Below are positions 1-12,200 of a stretch of DNA of 64,000 nucleotides, in pieces (within the stretch, counting starts at the first letter, position 1; each line of letters opens with the position of its first letter). Location of the stretch: the NCBI GenBank assembly GCA_963855995.1, contig OY979725.1:12504383-12568382 (forward strand), in the 5' to 3' direction. This DNA is from Muricea muricata (lineage: Eukaryota; Cnidaria; Anthozoa; Malacalcyonacea; Plexauridae). The position numbers were made by a program, and so were the translations under genes. The notes under the pieces were generated by a model, which saw nothing but the letters and a program-made list of their open reading frames with translations, had not been told where the DNA came from and made no database searches.

Positions 1-215
1 GAGCAAAGCCACTTCGATTCCTTTGTAATGAAGGAATACGGATTTTGTCCAAGAAAACGTACGCGAATGTCGTCCCTCGTTCTTAACTTGCACGCTAAAG
101 TTGTTCGTTGCACAGTCCTTCGCGAAAATGTACTTGCACTTTCCCTGGTAGTTGTACATGCGGTTGTCGAATGTTTGGTAATGAGGGTCGCCAAACGACG
201 TGCACATTGCGGTTT
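1..215 (-). CDS. BMPER: BMPER-like VWD exon (partial, continues beyond position 1)
   Basis: After the acceptor gatttttacag the phase-1 frame reads [19 protein letters not shown], then a [13 protein letters not shown] segment and [15 protein letters not shown]. This is the N-terminal half of a von Willebrand D domain, with the GDPH motif that is the acid-catalysed self-cleavage site in BMPER and related proteins. The SWTKSV block is close to vertebrate BMPER. The exon is cut by the window edge. Confidence 0.9.
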
Positions 216-3200
216 CTGTAAAAATCGTGAAAGAGTACGAACGTTATACCGAGCGTTATACGACCTGCTGAATCTGCACACACAATAATTTCGCATGAAT
301 TTTGCAACAAGTTGGACCCGAACATTCGAACAATCTGGAACAACTTGCCGCAATCTTGTACGTATGTATGTGTGTATGTAAAACTTTATTTAATTACGAT
401 AGCTTTATCTGCAGATGCTGGTTTCCGTGGAGGTATAAGTTTATCCTAAGTTTTAACATTGCATGGGGCCGGTAACCCGCCGGTTGTTCAAGCGTCTGTT
501 AGCGTAGCCCAAGGTTAGCGGGAAGATTGAAGGTGATTTCAGAGCTGCTTGTTTGTAAGTTTGGAAGTATTTTTACAATAGTCTTGTCTGGATCAATAGT
601 AGTTTTGTTATCTAATGTTTCGAAGCAAATGGAGGGGTAGAGAGACAGAAACCAGTACAGTGACTTAATCTTTTATCAGGGGTTTGCCCTAACCAAGCTT
701 TGAACAACTGGCCCTAAGTGGATACAAATTTCCACAAAATTATAGCGATTAATCTTGGTAATGTTATCAGACTTTTTACAACGTTGCTTGTTTCGTAACA
801 GGCTTGTAACATTTTTAACAACTAGTTTCAAAGCTGTTGAAACAAACGATGAACAAACTTACGACAAGCATTGCAAACATAACTTAGTAAGTAATCAAAC
901 TCTCCTCCCACAGGGAAAGTTGACAAGGTGGGTTAGAATAAACAACGTTAAGACGGTAATGTCACAATTGTTATACAGATAGAATGCTCTCTATTCTTGG
1001 GATTCAGCTAATAATACCTGAATGTTAATCCTGAAGTCTTATTGTTTAAAAACAATGTGTTCAGGATAATTCCAAATACGGTAAACTCCTGCCTCGCAGA
1101 CACCTCGTTATTAAGGGCACTTTTGAACTCCCTGGCCGAAACTAGTATATTTCTGTTCAGTGGCATTTTGAATTTGCACCCGTTTATCAAGTGCTTAAAG
1201 TTAGAATGAACTAGCAAAAATCACTACTACTTTGTGCTGACATTGCACACCCTGCAATTGGGAAATTTTGTTTGGGAAATTCTGCAGACTCTCACTATGG
1301 CACCAAAGGACGTCGCTCCGTTATAACCAGAGTTATCAATTTAGCAATGTTTCACCGTACAAAACACGAAAATTCGACGTTATACCTTCTACGCATGATT
1401 CACAACAAGCACCGGGCCTCAAGCCTTTCTTCATTCCCTGGTATAGAAAGAAAGATGAGATTTACCATTAAATATTATAGAGGATGCAATGATGCAATGT
1501 AATTTCTAGACTGCACCTCTGAGCCCCCTATGTATACCTGGATTTAAGAACTTCAGTCATTTAGCCTAAGGACTTTAATCTCAGTCTTGTGTGGTCAACA
1601 TTGCAGCATGTATCACTGTGTTGACCTTGCACAGGACTATGATTGGCTCCTAGACATCTTTCGCTTCAATTTTTCGCTCTAGTTCCGACTCCAGATGTAC
1701 ATATGGAGATCACTGTTACAATATTTCATCATCGTACTATTACAAATCCTATTTTCTGCGTTACATGGCCCCCAGGAAGCCGTAATAGCAGGACGCTAAA
1801 AGCTTTAAGTAATTGGTTTTATTCTTCTTACGCAGTAAAGTACGTTTTTCTACTGTATCTTTATGTGCTTAAGGCTATTTGGCGGTGGTTTAATTTAGTT
1901 CCATTGTCTTAAGCGAGGTAACTTAAAGGACCGCATAGGAGGTTAAACCTTTGGATAAAACCAGATAAAAATGGCGGTATGAGATGTTGTCCAAGGTCAC
2001 GGAATAGGATTAATTAACACAAGATTGAATAATACTTAATAAATTTAAGCCTTGTTGTTCCTCATGTGAATACATGTTGCCATGGAACTTGCACAACAAA
2101 TATAGATTAAATCCTGCAAAGCGAAACGCAAGGAATTTTCTAGCCTTTAGCCTTAAGGCTGTGTTCCATTTGCACGTTTTTTAAATGCAGTTGCTCGCAC
2201 GTCTAAATCAATGTAATGTTGTTACATTGGAAATACACAAATAATTCAATTGAGAGAAATCAGCATTTCCTAAGATTTAACGTGCTTCATTAATTCCATT
2301 TGTTAAATAGGAACTGTTAGTAATTGCCAGAAGAAATTAGAGTCTAAGATGAGCGAGATTGGAATGTCGCTCTTACATGTATCTCGATTAAGATTTCTTC
2401 ATTGCCATCTAATGTATCTTCTTTTAATGATGCAAACAGAAGACTTCAAAATTTCAACAATGGATTCAAGTACGCATGCTCTTACCGTTGGACACTGAAG
2501 ATTTGTCTCGCAGACCTGATCTTTGCATGTCGTGCGGCCTTTATCGCAAGTGCATTTCGTACATTTGTGACCAAACCACGTGTCTCCATTCTGAAATGAA
2601 ATGAAAGGCATTCATTTATATGCCTAGTTTTCACACAGCAAAAAACGTCACGGACGTGTTGCAAGTTGTCAATTTTACTTGCTGACGAGTTGCAACAAAC
2701 TTGTCAATGTCATCCAGTTTTGCAACGAGTCTGTTAAAACCAGACTTGTTGCAACGAGTCGTCGCTTGTTCGCTTGTTACAACATGTTGAAACAACTTGC
2801 AACAAGATTGTGGATGGCAGGTTTTGACCATTAACGTCCAACAAGTCTGCTCGACAACTTGAGACAGACTTGTGGAGAACGATCTGTGGCAAGCGATGGG
2901 GATATATAACCTGCATGATATCGACTTGTTGATGAGCAAGTCTGTCGACTGTCGATGTCAACGAACTTGTTGCAACTTGCGCATTTTGGGCTGTGGTTGT
3001 GTGTGTGTGAAAGATTTTATCAAGATGCTGCAACTCTGGTCAAACAGAAGTGGAACGCACACGTATGATTTATAACTGTAAAAATGTTGAAAACATCGGT
3101 CGGCATCCAGCATACCGTATATAATAGATGCAGACGGCGCGGCGCTCAAATTGTTAACAATTTGCCACCACCTTGTCAAGCTTGTAAACACAATTTGTTT

Positions 3201-6200
3201 ACTTGATAAATAACCAAAAACACACATGCCGTTCTAGTAAACTCGATGGCGTGCAGTCGATGGCTGGCGAGCTTGGGCATTGACCTGTTGCGATGATGCT
3301 TATACAGCTTTTACAATTTAACGTTGTCTTTCCAAAACTGTGAACTCTGAACGCGCAAGGGATGATGGATTGTTGTTTATTCAGGCTCTGATACTCACGG
3401 AATTAGCTTTTTATCAAGTAAATTTTCTGCCGTAAGGTTGAAACTATCTTCAATGATTGCAACATTGAAATGAAACAAAGTAAGAACGAGGATTTCCTGC
3501 CCCCTGTCGCTCTATCTTTTCTAAACATCCAGTTACAACATACAATCCCTGCTGGAAGCATTGCAAACAATTATCAGGCAGTCAATGTGTCTTATCTCGC
3601 GCGGTGTTGAATAAACGCGGTTATTTAAGTGATAAAGCAGCGTTTCGAATTTTGCAACTGCCTTTCGTTTATCGCGAGATTCAAATAATAAGATAGAAAA
3701 TAATTCAATTGTACGTGGTCTGTTCAGATAAAATGTTTTGATATCAGATGAAATCAGAGCAGACGAACTTGCAGAAGGTCTTTGTGTTGTTGCCTTCATG
3801 ATTGTGATAGCTTAGAAATATAGAAAAAAATTCTCTTATACTTGCATTTCTCTCAATCTAATGCTGGACTGAAACAATTGCGCTATGACTTCATTTCCAT
3901 CTTATTCAATTCAATGTCATTGATCGATAAGGAGAAACCCCAATACTGGCTTTGCTTTAAGGCGCGCGGTTCCAAATAAGTCAATTGTATGAGTCCCTTA
4001 CCTCGTAGATTTTGCCTTGATACAAACAGTGGTCGCCTTCTAAAAAGGTAAAGAACCAATGCATATAAGGGCACGCACATTGTTCAACTCCTAACTACAT
4101 GCGCGCCGCATTGTGTGTCAAAATCGCATGCTGACTTTGTCCTTTTACAGGGAAAGTTTATGTTGGCATTGCGTCACCCCATCACGAAAAATACTTCTGT
4201 TTGTTTGATAAGGGATAACCCTTTTTCCTGTAGCATCGGCTCTACGGACAATGCACACGGTTTTAGCGCGAAATTGTAGACAATATTTGTGCATGATTGT
4301 TTGGCGTATGGCGACAATTTGACATTTCCTGATCGAGTATGATTATGGCCTGCAAGGTTCTTGTAGTACACCCGTAATTGTAATGCTTGAGCTTTACAAA
4401 AGTATCGAACCCGCGCAAACCTCGTTCAATGTAATCAGCAAGAGATCAAACGTACTATTGAGCGCACATGTTGCTTCTAGCATATGTTGTGCTCGACAGG
4501 TCTTCACACATGACCATATTAAGGTCATAGAACTGCCATTTGCTCGATTACATTAGACTGCTGTTTAGCACGTTGTTCTAACTGTGTTACTCTTGTTATC
4601 TACAGCAGGTAAACGCCAGGCGTGCCAAGAATTAGCCCGTTTTGCATATTGTATTGTAGAGCGAATCGATACGAAATATCGATTCATCTGATCATTAGGT
4701 GACTAGACGAAGCTTCAAGCATGGGGAAGCCTGAAGAATATCAGAACCTAGTTCAATATTTCAAAGACCTTTAATAACATTTTTCAGGCAGTGTATCCCT
4801 GGCGAGTTTTGTCAAGCTTTGATGTTGGTCACCCCTAGCAAGGCTCGTATGCAAGATGCATGCTTCTCCTCTAATAAACCGAACCCCTCTTGTTAACTGA
4901 CGGCGTCGCTTATCAGTTTACGATATATTTCCTTAAACTTGTAATTGCACGGCAAGTTCCGGCACTGATTGGCTGATTACACACAACGTTTTCGGCAGAT
5001 ATCGTAATCAGTAGATTGCCCTTCTCCATAACGTTAAAGAGCAAAGACAAGTTACCATACCTTGGCACTCTTGACAGCATGCGCCCGGCTTCTTCACAAC
5101 GATTCCCCTGCATTGTTCCATCGAGAGACACACTTGTTTTTTACAGCCCACAACACCGCCCTGAATTGAAGAAAAACATCCGATTGAAATCGCGATCGCG
5201 AAAAGCCACCTGATCGAGGACATGATTGCGTTCAAAATGCGAGATTTCTTCACCACTGTGCGCTGGCGCCGGCCAGATAAAAGGCTAATTGTACAATGCC
5301 TTCTACTAGTTAGATTGTCTAGTGCCGTGCCATTGTTCACATGACATTTGAAACTTATCGCTTTGACCAAAAAGAGGCAGGCGTTAAATGTAAATTTTCA
5401 AAGGGTGTTTAGAAAACTGCTGTATTAGGGCAACGCAAATTTAGATTTGGAACCGCAGTTCAACATTGAATTCGTGTTTGACATTTGCAAATTCTGTTTT
5501 TGCATTGATATTCTACTTGCAATGTATGGCTTTGAGCCTATCGCTGACAAGCGTATTAAGTCCTTGACGTTAAGGGTACATGTACTTAGTGTATTTCCTA
5601 CTTCACATAAATCATTAGAAGGAAATCACTGCGAAAGATACATTTGGAATTTACGCATTCACCAGAAGCGCGAATGAGTTTGATTTTAGTGCTTCATCGG
5701 CGCCGCGGAATTGTGATTATCTGATTAGCATGTGGTCCGGACTTCCTCGCACTTAGGTTTAAAAATTTACTAACTAACGATCCGAAAATTTCATAATTCG
5801 GAAGGAAAGGTGTTGTCAGGCGATGGTGGGTTTAGGAAAATGTATACATTGCTTACATTCCGATAGCATCAGCAAGAAATGTTGTTAATAACATTATTAA
5901 ATATTTATGTTTAACGTGATTGATTAGGTTCGCAATGTTTTAGTAATCAGTTGTATTAGCACCTTGCCGCTGTTTCTCCTTGGGGTTTTATCTAAGAATC
6001 TGCTGTGTCATTAGCATTCAAAAATTTTGTTTAGGGTATAGTTTGTTGCTAATATTATTTCGTCTTGCTCTGAGCACAGGTGGCCGGGGCGCAGAATTAG
6101 CACATTGCTATTGCTATCGATGAAAAAACACGTCACGTGGAAGATCGTGTCTCCTAATTGCTTCAAATCATTTACTGGGTTGCTTCTGCGAGTTGGAACT

Positions 6201-9200
6201 ATTCTATACATATTCGCCATGCAAGCGAACAAGGAACTTAGTTGTCAACAATTATTGAACAGTATTGACTATTGTCGGGTTTGAATAAGGTGTAACAATG
6301 CTCAGCAATGTTGTTGACGACATTTAACAATGTAGTCAGCAAAACATTGTTCAAGTTTGTTTTCAATAACATTGCAACGAATTGTTTGTGTTTTGCTGCG
6401 TAGAACACAGACTCCAGTCCTCTTAACAGATAGAACTTAGACTCCAGTCCTCTCAACACATAGAACACGGACTCTTTCGAGTATTTACATTTGGCCGCAG
6501 AGGTGGAAAGCGTATTTGCTGCGAAGCTCTGTACCCCCGCCTGCGCTCACTGGCTGTTTTCTCAGCGGTCTTAATAGTAGTGTCACTTGTATATGCCTCC
6601 AGCCGGACAAACTCCAGAACATAGGACCTAAAATTGGGGACGCGGGGAAATTGATAATTGAAAGAGAGCAGATATTCATATTCGTGTTAGGTAGCCCACT
6701 AACTCGTGAGAAATTTTCTACGAGTGTCCTCAGTTTTCAAGATGCCAAAATTATGTTATGAATGAGCGCAATCACAAACAACCATACGATAGTTTTCATA
6801 ACCCATTGTGTCAAGTAACAGACTAGTTGGCTGCTGTGTTCAAATTAAAACGTGTAACAGCTTAATTAATTAATTAATTAGTCTCTCTAATTTTGTACGA
6901 AAAAAAATTGGTGAAAATATGCGTGTGAACCTACGAACTCAAAATAAAAAAGTTGTGAAATAGACAAAATGTGATTTCACCTCCCCCCCCCCCCATGCTA
7001 TATCGCCGTCTGCTTGACGACTAACGATTGAGTACTTTCTTGAAAATAACATCTTGAAAATAAGCGACAGTTATTAAGGGTTTCTCGAAACATTTCTCTT
7101 CTACAAGCAGATGGTATGTTGATGATAACATGTGGAAAATAACGATACCCGCTTCCACAACTGGGGAAGGGAAAGGATCCTTTCACTTTCAAATACTTTT
7201 CATGTCATTTCCCGTGTACGGGAAACAACAACAAGCAAACAAGACCACCTTCTTATAGTCAGACTGCTATTAAACTACTGGTGTTGGTATTGGTATTATT
7301 CAAATGGCTAAAAATTCCAAACATGCCATTTCAATGGCACAGCCTTGCATGGATTGCATTTGTGCATAATGTGCACTTCTTCGATGCAGTCACCCACTCC
7401 ATATCCTAATAATAAGCCTGACACGACCTGCTGAACTTGCTCGCTAATTTTGATCTCCTCGCAAACAATTAAAATCGCAGCAATTCCTGCAGTAATCCGG
7501 CGCCATCGAAAGTTACTTACATTTTTTTCGAATAAATATAGTAATATGTATCTAAACATGGATATGTAATTATTACTGCTATATTTCACTTCGGTGTATT
7601 TCACTTGCATTTTTTATTTCTAATTTTTGGAATTTTGGCCTTCAGATGCTTTGCACAAAGAAGTGAAGTGTAAGTTCCATTGCAGTTTACATGAGGCATT
7701 ATTGGCAATTAAAGCCCAGGTGTGATATGTCTATCTTTTTCGAATCTACCTTTTTCAAATTAGCCATAGTAAATGTAGTTCGACGTGCACGCTCTATCAC
7801 ATCAGTCATTTTGAAATATTCAAGACACAGCCAAATGGAATCTAGGCTTGGGGATGTACAGTATAGATCTTTGGAACATTTCTGAACTGGAGCAACTTAA
7901 ATTTTACTCGAGACCACCCAAAAATGTTTCTCACATTTCCCTAAAAATAGCAAATGTTGATATTCAATTTTGCACGTAAGGAATTTGACCGGATTATGAT
8001 GATGGCGCATGCGTATCTTGAAGCGGCGCAAATTCTTCAATAAAATGATTTGAACTGTGAAATTCCTTTGCGTGAAAAGCGTAGGCGTTTGTAATCGAAT
8101 TGTCTCAATCGATTCATCTTTTAGTCAATTAAAATATCATCAGCGCTTTTTTTCAAGATTTAGGTAGTTTGGTGAATTGAAAGACGCGATTAAGAATGCC
8201 ATGCTTTGTCTTTTAAACATCTGAGCGAGAGATTTGGAAATTTGAAAATAGGAGACCTTTTGAAATTTCTCCACTGGCAAATGTATTCTTTTTAAAACTG
8301 GAGCATATTTCTTGGACCTTGTTGCTATTTAATTTGTAAAGTTATCTGCCCCATGAGCATTATATACTTCAGTATAGTTTGGCCCGAGCTAAAGATCATA
8401 AACTTATCGAATGACTGTAACGGTATTAGAATGCTCTACGAATTTTTTTGACGAAAATGTTGTCAAATGTTTAAGCGCTGTCTCGCACGTGTCTTTGATC
8501 ATTGAAGTCCAGCCTCCCTGACGCACAACGAAATATTTCACGAGCCACAAGCGCATTTTTCTTCTCATTCATCTATCCTAATTTAATTCCGTTTAAGAAG
8601 TATAATTACTATAAAAGGTACATGACTATCTAATAAGAGATTGCTCAGTGGTCTTCCAGAATTTAACTGCTTATTTATACTATTCTACGTATCGAGCACT
8701 CATTTTTTGTCCACAAAACGCATGATTAACCATCAAACTTACAACTTTTGGCATTTTTTATGCCTGTTAATTACCGCCTCTAGCGTTTATTCAAACATTA
8801 GAACAGAACCCAAGGCCAAACGTACAGGGGTACTGAAATACTGTTCATGAATGTTAACTTTTATACAACTTGGCTCGCACGATGGTCATGGGTTTAGGCA
8901 GAAATAACTGCAAATGTCTCGATTAGTTTCAATGAACTTTGAATTTGTTCAATCTCAGAAGCTTTGGTAATGTTTTAAGAGGCTCAAACAATAAACATAT
9001 CAATTCTAGCACTGTATATTTAATATACTTGATATGTTTTGAAAGATGCCATCAATAAAACATTTATAAAAAAACAAGTAGGTCATTGTTTTAAGCTCAA
9101 AAGAATATTGCTTTATGTGGATTATAACGAACAATGTGTCACTCGCAAGGAGATAAGACATATTGTTAGTTTTGGCGATTTTTTTTTAAACCTCGTCGAT

Positions 9201-12200
9201 TTTGGATAATTTATAGTATATATCGGTATGTCGTTACTGCAACTGACCGCTTTGGTAAAGAGGACCAATTGTATACAGAGAGGAAGTGACATGAAAACAC
9301 CAGTTTGTTTTTTCAGTTCTAATAAACTTGATACCACTTGGAATTTTTCCAATTTCTGTTTGTCCTGACGTAAACACGTCGCATCAGAGGGCTGCTAAGC
9401 AGGGATTATTTCTCTCTCGTGCTTTCATATGCCGGCAATTTTCACAAATAGCTTCTTACAACTACTTTTATGCCATACATATAGAGATTTACGCGAGGTA
9501 AACGGGTAAAATAAAAATCGTATCTTCATTGTGGAGAAGCGAATAAGCGTTTTCATTGGCCGTACGATTTTTTTCACTAGTGAAAATTTATCGTATCAGC
9601 ATTTTGATTGGCTATACGGTTTTTCTCACTGGTGAAGAAAATCGTATTGTTATTTTTCTCACAACATGACCGCCGTGTTGGGGAAGGAGCGAACGGGTAT
9701 TTGGCTTTTATGTCTAAAAGAAGAAGAGTTTCCCCAATAAACATGAAACGGAAAGAAGAACAGCTTTGACTCACTATTTAGGCCAAATAACGGAGAAACA
9801 AATGGTATGATTCTGTTTTGAGAGTTCAATATTTTGTTCCGACATTGTTCGCCTTTGACAGGTTTCCAGTTTTAAAACAATCTCTATATGTTTGGCATAA
9901 ACAAATTACTGCATGGTTGGCGAGTGCGTACGATTTTTATTATGCACGAGTTGTGAAAGATTGCTAAACTCACTCGTTCGCTGCGCTCACTCGTTCGTTT
10001 AGCAATCTTTCACAACTCGTGCATAAAAATCGTACGCACTCGCCAACCATGCAGTAATCTCTATTTAGGGCAAATATGTCTTGTGAAGACGATGTTTAAG
10101 TACGTCAAGCAATTCTATTTGAATAGCCACATCTTTGAGGGTGAACAGACGAGCAAATAAGGAAATATGCATGAAGTTGAGTTGGTGAAACTATTCCAGA
10201 CTTTAAGATATCAAAAAATTTCCGAAAGCGAAATCTTTGCCCTTGACTTATGATACACGCAATGATCTTTCCTGAATCTTGATTCAAGGATTAATATATT
10301 ATATGTAAAGTTGCGGTTTGTAATACGATTATGTTGTATGGCTTTTCCGTAATCATTGGCACTGTTCTCACTTTGCGCCGTGTTGTAAACGATACTTAAT
10401 GATAAACGCACGCTACGGCCCGCTCTACTGGAGTTCAGATCAACTGGAACATTGCGATGGAGTGTGGAGCTACAGAGGGCTCTATCAGACGTTCCTGGGG
10501 GTTAGGATGAACAATATGAGATTACAACGAGCACTAGCGTTTATCAATGAAGTTGTTCCAGACGTTTGGCGTGTTTCGTCCTTTGACCTTGGAAAGACTA
10601 ATTCTTCTGAGTATCCATGGTAATAAAGTCCAGCAAAGAAAAGTTTTCGAAACACCTCGAAGAGCGTTGTGAATTGTTATTACAAGAAAGTGGATTAAAA
10701 TGAGTAGAGAAGCGCGAAATAAAACATGCACACATTTTTCATGAATTGCATGTTTGTAAACATCTCTATATATGGTGAGGAGGGGGAATGGGGTCAACAA
10801 TACGTCATGCAGGAGAAATAGAGTTATCGAGTGTAAATTAAATCAATTTGCGGCAATTATAATGTGCTTGGAAATTAGGCTGTGTTAATGCGTGTACTTT
10901 GAGCGTGAAAGGTCTCGTCAACAAACTCCTTCGCTTATTACTAGTTGATGAAATCTTGTAAAAACAGTGAAAGGTCAATGTTTTTCGAAACACAATCACA
11001 GGGAAATATAAATCAAAAACCTGAATTGACATAATATATGATAATGGCAGCCAAGAACAACACACAGACACGAAAATATTATCATTCATTAATGTTATAA
11101 CTGCAAATCTGAATTGGTTGGATAAATTGAATTTATCAAATATTCTAGCTATCTTAGTTGTGGCGTTTATAACAGAACAATTGAAATGACCGTTCCCGAA
11201 GTGAAAATCTTTGGTTTGCTTGCGAATTTTTGTGGTTGCATTTAAGTGATGCTTCCCCAACTCATAGCTGTACATTTGTACAATCTCATATACAACCTTC
11301 GGCCGGGAGAAATGTGTTTCTGTTCAGTGTCGCACGGATGAATCGATTGCAGAACTCAGTTCAGAGTACTAGATTGTCATCTTCCCAACGAGCTGTTGAC
11401 GACGGTTGATAACTAAGCTTATAATTAATACCATTTCACATGACGAGCGTAAGCAGCAACATTGCTAGCTTATAATGGTGTAAATTGGATGAAAAAACTC
11501 TAAGCAAACATAAGAATTTGTTTCGGAAGTGCGAATATTGAACATTTTGCCAATGTGCAAACAGGAAGTTGAAAATGCGCATTGAAAACCGAACGATGTA
11601 GATTTATATTGTAAACCATGTAGATCGTGACCAGCTTATTTTTGAGTTGAACCAGTGAGTAATTTGTTCGGCGTCTCGCCTGAACGATTGTACAAAGAGT
11701 GCTGCTTGAAACCACTTAATTAAAATCTCAATCTTTGCATTTTTCTATATAGGTTATTGAGTTGAGTGCGTCTAAGCATGTCATCCTCACATCACAGTGA
11801 AAGGAGAGAAGTATGATGGCTTTTGCTAAGCTTTACTTTTCAAATTCAGTCCTACATAGCTGGTACACACACACACACAACTACATACACTGGATTCTTA
11901 CAGTACATATACTCTGTTGTTATAGGAAACATATAAAACAATATAGCGACGGCACTCTATTAATTCAAACGATTGAAAATTCAATCTAATGGATTAAATT
12001 TTCGATCGTTTTTGGATTGTTTTCAGGGATCATACGTTTTCTATTGAAAAATAATCTAATTGAGTGACATATTTCAATTAATTGGAACACTGAAAGAGTA
12101 TCCCTCAATCTATATTCAATCTATTAGATTAAAAAATAGTCCATTAGATTGAAAAATTCCTCAAAGTTTTGAAAGATTGAAAACAATCCCTCAAACCAAT

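Noticed and set aside
28-288. Plus-strand open frame at the left edge
   Set aside because: It is the antisense shadow of the VWD exon, which matches BMPER on the minus strand.
5008-5370. 120-codon minus frame as an independent secreted protein
   Set aside because: Its cysteine-rich part is exon 3 of the BMPER-like gene with proper splice sites; only the signal-like part remains open as an alternative start, reported as a finding.
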